DNA from: Actinomadura montaniterrae
Lineage (GTDB): Bacteria > Actinomycetota > Actinomycetes > Streptosporangiales > Streptosporangiaceae
DNA: 64,000 nucleotides
Assembly: GCF_008923365.1 (NCBI RefSeq)
Contig: NZ_WBMR01000002.1
Span: forward strand, 118,136 to 182,135
Reading direction: 5' to 3'
The position numbers and the translations under genes are program-made. The notes below the pieces were generated by a model that was given only the letters and a program-made list of their open reading frames with translations, did not search any database and was not told the origin of the DNA. Positions 51,313 to 60,079 of this stretch are shown here, piece by piece (position 1 is the stretch's first letter; each line of letters begins with the position of its first letter).

Positions 51313-52563
51313 TCAGCGGCGCACGACGAGCGCCGAGTTGAAGCCGCCGTAGCCGCGCGCGACGACCAGGGCGGTGCCGAGAGCGGCCTCCCGGGGTTCT
51401 CCGGTCACCAGGTCGATCGCGTCGGCGTAGGCGCAGTCCACCGCCGCCGCGGTCGGCGGGATCACCCCGTCCCGGAGGGCGAGCAGCGCGCTCGCCACGT
51501 CGAGCGGGGCGCCGCCGCCGAGCAGCCGGCCGGTCAGCGACTTCGGCGCGGTGACCGGGACGCCGCGCGGCCCGAAGACCGCGGCGAGCACGGCGGCCTC
51601 GATCCGGTCGAGGTCGGGGACGCCGACGGCGTCGGCGAAGACCACGTCCACGTCGGCCGCGGTGACGCGCGCGTCGGCGAAGGCCAGGTCGATGGCGCGG
51701 CGCAGGCCGGGCTCGCGGCCGGAACCGGGGCGGGGGTCGAAGGTCGCGGCGTACCCCGCGATCTCGCCGAGGACGCGCGCGCCGCGCTCCCGCGCGGCCG
51801 CCCGCGCCTCCAGCACGAGGAGGGCGCCGCCCTCGCCCGGCACGTGCCCCGACGCGGCGGCGTCGAAGGGCAGGTAGGCGCGGTCCGGGTCGGTGACGGT
51901 GCTGAGCCGGCCCGACTTGGTCATGCACACCAGCGACCACGGGCACAGCGATCCGTCGACGCCGCCCGCCAGCATCAGCGCGGTGCCGCCGCGCACGTTC
52001 CGGGCCGCCTTGGAGATCGCGTCCAGCCCGCCCGCCTGCTCGGCGACCAGCGCCGACCCCGGCCCGCGCAGGTCGTGCCGGATCGACACCTGGCCGGTGT
52101 TGACCGGGTAGAACCAGGCGAAGGACTGGTAGGCGCTGACGTGGTTGCCGCCCTTGCTCCAGAGCGCCTCGAGCTCGCGCTGGCCGAACTCGAAGCCGCC
52201 GCCGGACGCCGCCGTCACCACGCCCGCGGCGTGGGCGGGCATCTCCTCCGGGTCGGCCCCGGCGTCCGCCAGCGCCTCCTCGGCCGCGATCAGCGCGAGC
52301 CGCGTCATGTGGTCGGTCTGCGGCAGCAGCCGGCCGGGCAGGTGCTCCTTCGGCTCGATGTCGAGCTGGCCGGCGATGCGCACCGAGTAGCCCGCCGGGT
52401 CGAACCGGGTGATCGGCGCGATGCCGCTCCGGCCGGCCAGCGCCGCCCGCCAGTACTCCTCGGCGCCGAGGCCGTTCGGCGCCGCGACGCCGAGCCCGGT
52501 GACGACGACCGGCCCGGAGCCCGGTCCGGCGCCGGCGCGTCCGGTGAGGGTGCTCGTGCTCAT
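51313..52563 (-). CDS. Ketosynthase chain-length factor (KS-beta)
   Basis: A 416-residue thiolase-fold protein paired with KS-alpha. The position of the active-site Cys carries Gln instead: [13 protein letters not shown], the hallmark of chain-length factors, which decarboxylate malonyl-ACP and set chain length through the dimer interface. [20 protein letters not shown] opens the protein, and [13 protein letters not shown] and [13 protein letters not shown] are conserved. The start overlaps the KS-alpha stop (ATGA), so the two subunits are made in equal amount. Chain length is not predicted here; tetracycline-type pathways use a decaketide. Confidence 0.92.
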   Translation of the reverse strand: MSTSTLTGRAGAGPGSGPVVVTGLGVAAPNGLGAEEYWRAALAGRSGIAPITRFDPAGYSVRIAGQLDIEPKEHLPGRLLPQTDHMTRLALIAAEEALADAGADPEEMPAHAAGVVTAASGGGFEFGQRELEALWSKGGNHVSAYQSFAWFYPVNTGQVSIRHDLRGPGSALVAEQAGGLDAISKAARNVRGGTALMLAGGVDGSLCPWSLVCMTKSGRLSTVTDPDRAYLPFDAAASGHVPGEGGALLVLEARAAARERGARVLGEIAGYAATFDPRPGSGREPGLRRAIDLAFADARVTAADVDVVFADAVGVPDLDRIEAAVLAAVFGPRGVPVTAPKSLTGRLLGGGAPLDVASALLALRDGVIPPTAAAVDCAYADAIDLVTGEPREAALGTALVVARGYGGFNSALVVRR

Positions 52564-53855
52564 GCGGCCCTCCTCCCGGGCGCGGTCAGCACGATGGCGC
52601 TCTGGAAGCCGCCGAAGCCGCTCGCCACGCTCAGCACCGCGCCGAGCTCGCGCTCCCGCGCGACCAGCGGCACGAAGTCCAGGTCGCACTCGGGGTCGGG
52701 CTCGTTGAGGTTGGCGGTCGGCGGGATCACCGCGTGCTCGATCGCGAGCGCGCAGGCCGCCACCTCCAGGGAGCAGATGGCGCCGAGCGAGTGCCCGATC
52801 ATCGACTTGATGGAGCTGACCGGCACGTCGTAGGCGTGCGGCCCGAGGCTGAGCTTGAACGCGGCCGTCTCGTGCCGGTCGTTCTGCTTGGTCGCCGACC
52901 CGTGCGCGTTGACGTAGTCGATGTCGTCCGGGTTCAGCCGGGCCTGCCCGAGGGCCGCGCCGATGGCGTCGGCCATCTCCCTGCCGTCCGAGCGCAGCCC
53001 GGTCATGCTGTAGGCGTTGCAGCGCGAGGCGTGCCCGGTGATCTCGGCGTAGACGTGCGCCCCGCGGCGCCTGGCGTGCTCGTACTCCTCCAGCACGAAG
53101 ACGGCCGCGCCCTCGCCCAGCACGAACCCGTTGCGGGTCCGGTCGAACGGCCGGGACGCGCTCTCCGGCTCGTCGTTGCGCGGCGAGGTCGCCTTGATCG
53201 CGTCGAAGCAGGCGACGGTGATCGGCGAGATCGCGGCGTCGGACGCCCCCGCCACCATCACGTCCGCCATGCCGTCGCGCACCAGGTCCACCGCGTGCCC
53301 GACCACGTCGATGCCCGAGGTGCAGCCGGTGGAGACGACGCCCACCGGGCCCTCGGCCTCGGCCATCCAGGCGATCTCGGTCGCCATCGAGGACGGCAGG
53401 AAGTAGTCGTACAGGTAGGGGACCCCGTGCTCCTCGTCCACCAGCCACGTTGCGCCCTGGTCGCTGACCACGGCGTACTCACGGTCCAGGCTCTGGGTCA
53501 TCCCGCAGGCCGTGCCGATCATCACGCCCGTCCGGTGCGGGTCCATCTCGCCGACCGCGCCGCTGTCGGCGAGCGCCTCCCGCGCCGCCACGACGGCGAA
53601 CTGGGTCGTCCGGTCCCACCGGCGGATCTCCCGCCGGCTGAGGCCGGCCGCGATCGGATCGAAGTCGCATTCCGCCGCGATCCGGGACCGGAACGGCGTC
53701 GCGTCGAACAGTGAGATCGTCCTGGTGGCGGTGGTCCCGGAGGTGAGCAGCTCCCAATACTGCTTGGTGCCGATGCCTCCCGGGGCGACCACCCCGACGC
53801 CTGTCACCACGACCCGCCGCGGCCCGCGGGGTCGCTGCTCGCTGATTCCTGGCAC
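52560..53855 (-). CDS. Ketosynthase KS-alpha of the type II PKS
   Basis: A 431-residue condensing enzyme that elongates the ACP-bound chain with malonyl units. The active-site Cys is in [10 protein letters not shown], with catalytic His residues in [11 protein letters not shown] and [11 protein letters not shown]. The N-terminus reads [20 protein letters not shown]. The frame opens at a GTG at 53885, but a second GTG at 53855 is preceded by a strong GAGGGAGA ribosome site, so I take that start. It is the first gene of the operon KS-alpha, KS-beta, ACP, amidotransferase, methyltransferase. The upstream region carries heptamer direct repeats of the kind bound by SARP activators. Confidence 0.93.
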   Translation of the reverse strand: MPGISEQRPRGPRRVVVTGVGVVAPGGIGTKQYWELLTSGTTATRTISLFDATPFRSRIAAECDFDPIAAGLSRREIRRWDRTTQFAVVAAREALADSGAVGEMDPHRTGVMIGTACGMTQSLDREYAVVSDQGATWLVDEEHGVPYLYDYFLPSSMATEIAWMAEAEGPVGVVSTGCTSGIDVVGHAVDLVRDGMADVMVAGASDAAISPITVACFDAIKATSPRNDEPESASRPFDRTRNGFVLGEGAAVFVLEEYEHARRRGAHVYAEITGHASRCNAYSMTGLRSDGREMADAIGAALGQARLNPDDIDYVNAHGSATKQNDRHETAAFKLSLGPHAYDVPVSSIKSMIGHSLGAICSLEVAACALAIEHAVIPPTANLNEPDPECDLDFVPLVARERELGAVLSVASGFGGFQSAIVLTAPGRRAA

Positions 53856-53938
53856 AACGTCTCCCTCTGCGACCGGCGCGCCCACCCCACCGGCGGGCGG
53901 CCGGCCGGCGCCGTCACGGCCCGAAGCATCACCGGGCC

Positions 53939-53956
53939 GCCTAGAGCGGGCCTAGA
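53939..53956 (-). promoter_or_regulatory. SARP-type heptamer direct repeat before the KS-alpha gene
   Basis: On the minus strand TCTAGGC occurs twice with a four-base gap (complement of 53939-53945 and 53950-53956), an exact 11-base period. SARP activators bind such heptamer repeats that follow the helical turn and overlap the -35 region. The site lies about 85 to 100 bases upstream of the KS-alpha start. It lies in the divergent region shared with the carboxylase operon (54079). No SARP gene is visible in the window. Confidence 0.55.
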
Positions 53957-54078
53957 AGCACGCTGGACGAGCACCATCGAACGGGCTCTCGATCGGCGTT
54001 GGATCCGCCCTCGAGCGGCCGCCCGGACGCTGAGTGACCGGCTCGGCACGGACGACCCTGCGGAGGACGGAGACGACC

Positions 54079-55794
54079 ATGACCGACACCCTGACGGGCG
54101 GTCCCCCGGCCGCGGGGACGGGCTCCCCCGCGGCCGGCTGGCGCTGCTGCCCGGGCTGCCGGAGCGTGACGTACGGGCGGACGCTCGAACGCAACCTGCG
54201 GGTCTGCCCGGAGTGCGGGCGGCACCAGCCGCTCACGGCCCCGGAACGGCTCGCCATGCTGCTGGACGACGGGTCGGCCGTCGCGTTCGAGCCCGAGCTC
54301 GCCGACGCCGATCCGCTCGGCTTCACCGACACGCTCCCCTACGGCGAGCGGCGGGCGGCGGCGCGGGCCAGGACCGGGCTGGCGGAGGCCGTGCTGTGCG
54401 CCACCGGCACCCTCGGCGGGCGGCCGGTGGTCGCGGCGGTGATGGACTTCCGGTTCATGGGCGGCAGCCTCGGCGGCGGCGTCGGCGAGCTGATCACGCA
54501 GGCCGGCGAGCTGGCCCTGCGCGAGCGCTGCCCGCTGCTGATCGTGAGCGCCTCGGGCGGCGCGCGCATGCAGGAGGGCGCGCTGTCGCTGATGCAGATG
54601 GCCAAGACGAGCCAGATGCTGGGGCGGCTGGACGAGGCGGGCCTGCTCACCGTCTCGCTGGTCACCGACCCGACGTTCGGCGGCGTGGCCGCCTCGTTCG
54701 CGACCCTGGCCGACGTGGTCGTCGCCGAGCCCGGCGCCCGGCTCGGCTTCGCCGGGCCGCGGGTGATCGAGCAGACCATCCGGCGGCCGCTGCCCGCCGG
54801 CTTCCAGACCGCCGAGTTCCTGCTGGAGCGCGGGCTCATCGACCTGATCTGCCCGCGCGGCGAGCTGCGCGCGACGCTCGCGCGGCTGGTGGAGATGGGG
54901 CGTCCGGCCCCCGGGCCGGTCCCCCGGCCCGGACGCGCCGGGGCTCCCGGGCTGGTGACCGACCCCGGCGAGCTGCCCGAACGCGACCCCTGGGAGACCG
55001 TCCGCCGGGCCCGCGACCTCGACCGGCCGAGCACGCTCGACTACGCCCGGCTGGCCTTCGACGACTTCCTCGAACTGCACGGCGACCGCCTCGCCAAGGA
55101 CTGCCCCGCGATCGTCGGCGGCCCCGCGCTGCTGGGCGGCACGCCGGTGATGCTGGTGGGCACGCAGAAGGGCCACACGGTCGGCGAGCTCACCGCGCGC
55201 GGGTTCGGCATGGCCTCGCCCGCCGGATACCGCAAGGCCGCCCGGCTGATGCGGCTGGCGGGCAAGCTCGGCCTCCCGGTGGTGACCCTGATCGACACGC
55301 CGGGCGCGCATCCGGGCCTGGAGGCCGAGGAGAACGGCCAGGCGTTCGCGATCGCCGAGAACCTGCGGCTCATGGCCGGGCTTCCGGTGCCGTCGGTCGC
55401 GGTCGTGACCGGCGAGGGCGGCAGCGGCGGCGCGCTCGCGCTCGCCGTCGCGGACCGGGTGCTGATGCACGCCGACGCCGTGTACTCGGTGATCAGCCCG
55501 GAGGGATGCGCGGCGATCCTCTGGAACGACGCGGCCGCGGCGCCGCGCGCGGCCGCCGCGCTGGGCGTCGACTCGGCGCGGCTGCTGCGGCTGGGCGTGG
55601 TCGACGCGGTGATCCCGGAACCGGGCCCCGGCGCGCCGGACGACGCCCTCGCCACCGCCGGACGGCTGCGGGACGCGCTGCTGGCGGTCCTCGCCGACCT
55701 GACCCGGGAACCCGCCGCCGAGCGCGGCGCACGCAGGTACGACCGATTTCGCGCGTTCGGCGCGAACCCGACGGAAGGAGGACCCGCGCGATGA
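54079..55794 (+). CDS. Acetyl-CoA carboxylase carboxyltransferase, fused beta and alpha subunits (AccD-AccA)
   Basis: A 571-residue fusion. The N-terminal beta half carries a Cys4 zinc ribbon (CCPGC ... CPECG) and the crotonase-like core ([27 protein letters not shown]). The C-terminal alpha half carries the partner core ([36 protein letters not shown]). It transfers CO2 from biotin to acetyl-CoA, making malonyl-CoA. Usually these are separate subunits; fusion ensures 1:1 ratio. The ATG at 54079 has GGAGACG upstream. With BCCP and biotin carboxylase behind it, this is a dedicated extender-unit supply for the polyketide synthase, divergent from the KS-alpha gene. Confidence 0.88.
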   Translation: MTDTLTGGPPAAGTGSPAAGWRCCPGCRSVTYGRTLERNLRVCPECGRHQPLTAPERLAMLLDDGSAVAFEPELADADPLGFTDTLPYGERRAAARARTGLAEAVLCATGTLGGRPVVAAVMDFRFMGGSLGGGVGELITQAGELALRERCPLLIVSASGGARMQEGALSLMQMAKTSQMLGRLDEAGLLTVSLVTDPTFGGVAASFATLADVVVAEPGARLGFAGPRVIEQTIRRPLPAGFQTAEFLLERGLIDLICPRGELRATLARLVEMGRPAPGPVPRPGRAGAPGLVTDPGELPERDPWETVRRARDLDRPSTLDYARLAFDDFLELHGDRLAKDCPAIVGGPALLGGTPVMLVGTQKGHTVGELTARGFGMASPAGYRKAARLMRLAGKLGLPVVTLIDTPGAHPGLEAEENGQAFAIAENLRLMAGLPVPSVAVVTGEGGSGGALALAVADRVLMHADAVYSVISPEGCAAILWNDAAAAPRAAAALGVDSARLLRLGVVDAVIPEPGPGAPDDALATAGRLRDALLAVLADLTREPAAERGARRYDRFRAFGANPTEGGPAR

Positions 55795-56387
55795 TGGTGG
55801 ATGGCGGCGGCGACAACGGCCGGCTACTGACCACGGAACTGGCCGACGCATGGCTGCCGGTGTTCGACCGGGGCGGCGAGACGAGCCCCAGACAGCTCCT
55901 GCGGGAGGCCGCCGCCGTGGTCGCCGAGCTGCTCGCGCTGCACGACGAGCGGCCGGCGACGTTCAACGTGCGGATCGGTGACGTCTCGATCGAACTGGGC
56001 TGGGCTCCGCCGCAACGGCCCGCCCCGCCCGCCGTCCCGGCCGCGGTCCCGGCCGCGCTCCCGGCCGGGGTGCCCGTGGCGACTCCCGCTTCCGCGCCGG
56101 GGGCGGAGGCCCCCGCCGAGCCGGAGCCCGCCGAGGAGGGCGACCCCGTGACGGCGCCGACCGTGGGCGTGTTCTACCGGGCCCCCTCCCCCGGCGCCGA
56201 GCCGTTCGTGCGCGAGGGCGAGACGGTCGCGGCGGGACAGCAGCTCGGGATCGTCGAGGCCATGAAGCTGATGATCCCGGTGGAGGCGGACCGCGCCGGG
56301 ACGGTCGCCCGGGTGCTCCGCGCGGACGGCGACGCCGTCGAGTACGCCGAGCCGCTGTTCCTGCTGGCCCCCGTCGAGGTGGGCTGA
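55791..56387 (+). CDS. accB: Biotin carboxyl carrier protein (AccB)
   Basis: A 198-residue BCCP. The biotinylated Lys159 sits in VEAMKLMIP. The C-terminal lipoyl/biotinyl fold ([20 protein letters not shown] ... [15 protein letters not shown]) is preceded by a Pro/Ala-rich swinging linker (about residues 75-125). The N-terminal 60 residues resemble the short helical segment that anchors BCCP to biotin carboxylase. Its start overlaps the stop of the fused carboxyltransferase (ATGA), and the biotin carboxylase follows after one base, so the three parts are made together. Confidence 0.9.
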   Translation: MMVDGGGDNGRLLTTELADAWLPVFDRGGETSPRQLLREAAAVVAELLALHDERPATFNVRIGDVSIELGWAPPQRPAPPAVPAAVPAALPAGVPVATPASAPGAEAPAEPEPAEEGDPVTAPTVGVFYRAPSPGAEPFVREGETVAAGQQLGIVEAMKLMIPVEADRAGTVARVLRADGDAVEYAEPLFLLAPVEVG

Positions 56388-56388
56388 G

Positions 56389-57735
56389 ATGTTCTCCTCC
56401 GTCCTGATCGCCAACCGCGGCGAGATCGCCGTCCGGGTCGCCCGGGCCTGCCGCGAGCTCGGCGTGCGCACAGTGGCCGTGGCCTCGACCGAGGACCGCG
56501 GCTCGGCCGTCACCCGGCTGGCCGACACCACGGTCCAGATCGGCCCGGCGCCCGCCCGGCGCAGCTACCTGAACGCCGCCGCGGTGATCCAGTCGGCGCT
56601 GCAGACCGGCGCCGAGGCGGTGCATCCCGGCTACGGGTTCCTGTCCGAGGACGCCGACTTCGCCGAGGCGTGCGCGGAGAGCGGGCTGGTCTTCATCGGG
56701 CCGCCCGCGGACGTGATGCGGCGGCTCGGCGACAAGTCGACCGCGCGCGCCGCCATGGCCGAGGCGGGCCTGCCGCTGCTGCCCGGCGCGGTCGAGCCGG
56801 TGCGCGACCTGGCCGAGGCCCGGCGGCTCGCGGACGAGATCGGCCTCCCCTTGATCATCAAGGCGGTCGCGGGCGGCGGCGGCCGCGGCATGCGCATCGT
56901 CGCGTCGATGGACGACCTCGACGCCGCGTACCGGGAGACCACCGCGAACGCGCTGACCCTGTTCGGGGACGGCCGCGTCTACATGGAGCGCTACCTGGCC
57001 GGCGCGCGGCACGTGGAGATCCAGGTGCTGTGCGACGGGCACGGCAACGGCGTGCACCTGGGCGAGCGCGACTGCTCGGTGCAGCGCCGCCACCAGAAGC
57101 TGATCGAGGAGACCCCGGCCCCGGGGCTGCCGCGAGAGCTCACCGAGCGGATGGCGGCCGCGGCGATCGACGCGGCGCTGGCGGCCGGCTACGTCGGCGC
57201 GGGCACCTTCGAGTTCCTGGTCGCGCCGGACGGCGGCTTCTACTTCATGGAGGTCAACTGCCGCATCCAGGTCGAGCACCCGGTCACCGAGGCGGTCACC
57301 GGGATCGACCTGGTCCAGGAGCAGCTGAGGATCGCCGCCGGGGAGCGGCTCGCGTTCACCCAGGCGGGCGTCCGGCCGCGCGGCGCGGCCATCGAGTGCC
57401 GGATCAACGCCGAGGACCCGGCGCGCGCGTTCGCGCCGACGCCGGGCTCCCTGGAGGAGTTCTCGCCGCCCTCGGGGCCGTTCGTGCGCGTGGACACGCA
57501 CGCCCATCCGGGCTACCGCATCCCGGCGGCCTACGACTCGCTGCTCGCCAAGCTCATCGTGTGGGGCCCGGACCGCGACGCGGCCCTGGTCCGCATGCGG
57601 GCGGCGCTCGCCGAGTTCACCGTGACGGGCCGCGGCGTCCGCACCACCATCGGCTTCCTCGACTCGGTGCTGGCCGACCGGCGGTTCCAGGAGGCCGCGC
57701 ACGACACGGGCTTCCTCGCCTCGTTCACCGGCTGA
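56389..57735 (+). CDS. accC: Biotin carboxylase (AccC)
   Basis: A 448-residue ATP-grasp enzyme that carboxylates the BCCP-bound biotin using bicarbonate. N-terminal LIANRGEIAVRVARACRELG, HPGYGFLSEDADFAEAC, the glycine-rich ATP loop KAVAGGGGRGMRIV and catalytic MEVNCRIQVEHPVTEAVTG are all present. NCRIQVEHP has Cys where NTRIQVEHP is usual, a minor change. Length matches stand-alone AccC. It ends the carboxylase operon and is followed by a long stem-loop. Confidence 0.92.
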   Translation: MFSSVLIANRGEIAVRVARACRELGVRTVAVASTEDRGSAVTRLADTTVQIGPAPARRSYLNAAAVIQSALQTGAEAVHPGYGFLSEDADFAEACAESGLVFIGPPADVMRRLGDKSTARAAMAEAGLPLLPGAVEPVRDLAEARRLADEIGLPLIIKAVAGGGGRGMRIVASMDDLDAAYRETTANALTLFGDGRVYMERYLAGARHVEIQVLCDGHGNGVHLGERDCSVQRRHQKLIEETPAPGLPRELTERMAAAAIDAALAAGYVGAGTFEFLVAPDGGFYFMEVNCRIQVEHPVTEAVTGIDLVQEQLRIAAGERLAFTQAGVRPRGAAIECRINAEDPARAFAPTPGSLEEFSPPSGPFVRVDTHAHPGYRIPAAYDSLLAKLIVWGPDRDAALVRMRAALAEFTVTGRGVRTTIGFLDSVLADRRFQEAAHDTGFLASFTG

Positions 57736-57750
57736 GGAACGCACGCAGAA

Positions 57751-57787
57751 GAGTGAGGCGGGCCGCCTTGGGCGGCCCGCCTCACTC
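57751..57787. terminator. Bidirectional stem-loop, 17 bp perfect stem
   Basis: GAGTGAGGCGGGCCGCC pairs with GGCGGCCCGCCTCACTC around a three-base loop; the pairing extends outward with a bulge. It lies between the carboxylase operon (plus) and the 3-dehydratase gene (minus). Confidence 0.88.
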
Positions 57788-57824
57788 TGCGGGGCTCTGC
57801 GGAACTCGTGCGGGGCTCTGCGGG

Positions 57825-59126
57825 TCAGTGGCGGCGGGACACGAACTCCATGATCGAGCCGGCCATGTAGTCGACCATCTCGACGGTGAGCCGGGGGTGT
57901 ACCCCGATCCAGAACGAGCTCTCGGTGATGGTGTCGCTGTTGGTCAGGTCGCCGGCGATCCGGTGCGGCCGGTCGAGGTAGGCGGGGTGGCGGGTCAGGT
58001 TGCCCGCGAAGAACCGCCGCGTGCCGATCCGGCGCGCCTCCAGGAAGTCCACCAGCTCCTTGCGGGTGAACGGGGCGTCCGGGCGGACGGTGAGCACGAA
58101 CCCGAACCAGCTCGGGTCGCTGCCGGGGGTGGCGGACGGCAGGAGCAGACCGGGCAGCCCGTCCAGCGCCTCGCGGAGCCGCCGCCAGTTGCGCCGCCTG
58201 GCGTCCACGAAGTCCGGGAGCTTCTCCAGCTGCGTGAGCCCCAGGGCGCCCTGCAGGTCGGTCGCCTTCAGGTTGTAGCCCACGTGCGAGAAGATGTACT
58301 TGTGGTCGTAGCCGTGCGGCAGCTCGCCCATCTGGTACGAGAACCGCTTCATGCACTTGTTGTCCTCGCCCGGCTCGCACCAGCAGTCACGGCCCCAGTC
58401 GCGCAGTGACTCGATGATGCGGGCGAGCGCGAGGTTGTCGGTGAGCACGCAGCCGCCCTCGCCCATCGTGAGGTGATGGGCCGGGTAGAAGCTCACCGTC
58501 GCGTAGTCGCCGAACGTCCCGGTGAGCCTGCCCTGGTAGGTCGAGCCGACCGCGTCGCAGTTGTCCTCCACCAGGAACAGCTCGCGCTCCTCCGCGAGGG
58601 CGGCGATCTCGGCGACCTCGAACGGGTTGCCGAGCGCGTGCGCCATCATGATGGCGCGGGTGCGCGGCCCGATCGCCTCGGCGACGCGTTCGGCCGTGGC
58701 GTTGTACGTGCCGAGCTCGACGTCCACGAAGACGGGCGTGAGCCCGTTCTGCACGATGGGGTTCACGGTCGTGGGGAAGCCCGCCGCCACCGTGACGACC
58801 TCGTCGCCCGGCTCCAGCCGGCGGTCCTCGAGCAGCGGCGAGGTGAGCGCCGACGCGGCCAGCAGATTGGCCGAGGAACCCGAATTCACCAGATGGGCCT
58901 TGCGCAGACCGTAATACCGCGCGAATCGACTCTCGAATCTGCGGGACGCGCCGCCGGTATTGATGCGCAGTTCCAGGGCCGCTTCCACGAGCGCGATACG
59001 GTCGTCCTCGGCGAGCACGGCCCCGGCCGGAAGCAGCGGCGTCACGCCCGGTTCGAAATCGGCCTCAACGGTCACTTCGTGGTGGTACTTGCGAGCCAGC
59101 TCCAGCAGGAGCTCCTTGGTCGTCAT
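57825..59126 (-). CDS. NDP-4-keto-6-deoxyhexose 3-dehydratase (PMP-dependent, SpnQ/RfbH-type)
   Basis: A 433-residue member of the DegT/DnrJ/EryC1/StrS fold. The site where aminotransferases carry the PLP-binding lysine reads FYPAHHLTMGEGG, with His217 and His218 instead of Lys. That replacement is the defining feature of the E1-type 3-dehydratases that use PMP with an electron-transfer partner to remove the C-3 hydroxyl. Cysteine-rich CWCEPGEDNKCMKRF is also family-typical. The enzyme should lead to 3,6-dideoxy or 2,3,6-trideoxy sugars such as rhodinose or amicetose. The ATG at 59126 is used. An inverted repeat lies just upstream. No dedicated reductase partner is in the window. Confidence 0.85.
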   Translation of the reverse strand: MTTKELLLELARKYHHEVTVEADFEPGVTPLLPAGAVLAEDDRIALVEAALELRINTGGASRRFESRFARYYGLRKAHLVNSGSSANLLAASALTSPLLEDRRLEPGDEVVTVAAGFPTTVNPIVQNGLTPVFVDVELGTYNATAERVAEAIGPRTRAIMMAHALGNPFEVAEIAALAEERELFLVEDNCDAVGSTYQGRLTGTFGDYATVSFYPAHHLTMGEGGCVLTDNLALARIIESLRDWGRDCWCEPGEDNKCMKRFSYQMGELPHGYDHKYIFSHVGYNLKATDLQGALGLTQLEKLPDFVDARRRNWRRLREALDGLPGLLLPSATPGSDPSWFGFVLTVRPDAPFTRKELVDFLEARRIGTRRFFAGNLTRHPAYLDRPHRIAGDLTNSDTITESSFWIGVHPRLTVEMVDYMAGSIMEFVSRRH

Positions 59127-59169
59127 CGCCTTCCCTCCGCCGGGTTGCCGTCCCACCCTGCCCGCCGCG

Positions 59170-59188
59170 GCTCGAGGCCATCTCGAGC
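59170..59188. promoter_or_regulatory. Operator-like inverted repeat upstream of the 3-dehydratase gene
   Basis: GCTCGAG and CTCGAGC form a perfect 7 bp inverted repeat with a five-base gap, 44 to 62 bases upstream of the ATG at 59126. The length and dyad symmetry fit a dimeric regulator site; a small hairpin in the leader is also possible. Confidence 0.4.
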
Positions 59189-59216
59189 GGCGACGGAGGC
59201 CGCGGGGCCCGCCGGA

Positions 59217-59261
59217 CCTCGGCCACCGCACCCGACGGGGGGACCGGTGCGGTGGCCGAGG
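59217..59261 (-). terminator. Stem-loop, 15 bp perfect stem, after the microprotein gene
   Basis: CCTCGGCCACCGCAC pairs with GTGCGGTGGCCGAGG. It sits 16 bases downstream of the small membrane protein gene and should end the minus-strand transcript that starts in or beyond the NRPS gene. Confidence 0.8.
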
Positions 59262-59277
59262 AGCTCTGCGGGACCGG

Positions 59278-59364
59278 CTATTTCTTGTTCCTGTTGTTCT
59301 TGACATTGCTGTAGAGAAAAAGGACGATCCCGATGACCACGACCACGTACCAGTATGGTTCCAC
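59278..59364 (-). CDS. 28-residue single-span membrane microprotein
   Basis: From a GTG at 59364 the frame encodes MEPYWYVVVVIGIVLFLYSN followed by VKNNRNKK and a TAG stop. One clear membrane span (YVVVVIGIVLFLYS) precedes a positively charged tail, which predicts an N-out, C-in topology. The start has AAGGAA upstream at about 10 bases. The codons are far less GC-rich than the surroundings, because the protein is rich in Lys, Asn, Tyr and Val. It lies between the 3,5-epimerase gene and a strong terminator, in place to be the last gene of the sugar/NRPS operon. I do not recognise a family; a membrane-anchoring or export-assisting role is speculation. Confidence 0.6.
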   Translation of the reverse strand: MEPYWYVVVVIGIVLFLYSNVKNNRNKK

Positions 59365-59479
59365 CGCTCCATTTCCTTCCCATCGTGGAAGCCCGCGTTC
59401 CTAGAATCGCCCGGCACCGGAATGTCCGCCAGATCGGTCCGTCACCGATCGCGTGTGACAGAAGTACTGTGGCGCCGCG

Positions 59480-60079
59480 CTAACCGACGGGAAGCTGTCC
59501 GTACAGCGCGAGGCATTCCTCGTAGGAGGCCAGCAGGCCGTCGCGCAGCGCCTCCTCGACGGTGGGCGCCGAGGCGTCCTTCGGGGACACGATGGGCTGC
59601 CCGTCGGTGTCCCATGGCAGCGCGAGCGCCGGGTCGAACGGGTTGATGTCCAGCTGGGTGCCGGGCACGTAGGCGGTCGAGCAGAGGTAGCTCACGCACG
59701 CGTCGTCGGTGAGCGCGACGAACCCGTGCCCGAGGCCCTCGGCGATGAACACCGACCGCCCGGACTCGCCGTCCAGCACCGACGTGTCGTAGTGACCGAA
59801 GGTGGGCGAGCCGACGCGCAGGTCGACGACGAAGTCGCGGACCGCGCCGCGCGGGCAGCCGACCACCTTGGCCTGGGCGGGCGGGATCAGGACGCCGTGG
59901 ATGCCGCGCACGACGCCGCGCCGCGACACCGAGTGGTTGACCTGGGCGGGCGTGAAGCGGTGCCCTACCTCCGCGAGCGCCTCGTGCTTGAACGACTCGT
60001 AGAAGCAGCCGCGTTCATCGCGCAGCTGCCGCGGCTCGATCAGGAAGCTGTCCGGGACCTTGAGCGGCGTGATCTCCAT
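59480..60079 (-). CDS. dTDP-4-keto-6-deoxyhexose 3,5-epimerase (RmlC-like)
   Basis: A 199-residue cupin-fold epimerase. N-terminal MEITPLKVPDSFLIEPRQLR, the QVNHSVSRRGVVRGIHG block with catalytic His61, and the C-terminal YLCSTAYVPGTQLDINPFDP and LPWDTDG segments follow the RmlC family. It inverts C-3 and/or C-5 of the NDP-4-keto-6-deoxysugar, giving L-configured sugars. With the 3-dehydratase, an L-2,3,6-trideoxyhexose (L-rhodinose type) is plausible. The ATG at 60079 lies within the end of the upstream glycosyltransferase (65 bases overlap), so they are translationally coupled. Confidence 0.88.
   Translation of the reverse strand: MEITPLKVPDSFLIEPRQLRDERGCFYESFKHEALAEVGHRFTPAQVNHSVSRRGVVRGIHGVLIPPAQAKVVGCPRGAVRDFVVDLRVGSPTFGHYDTSVLDGESGRSVFIAEGLGHGFVALTDDACVSYLCSTAYVPGTQLDINPFDPALALPWDTDGQPIVSPKDASAPTVEEALRDGLLASYEECLALYGQLPVG

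Noticed and set aside
57825..59126. A sugar aminotransferase (possible OxyQ substitute or amino-sugar gene)
   Set aside because: The PLP-lysine position carries His, so it is a 3-dehydratase rather than an aminotransferase.
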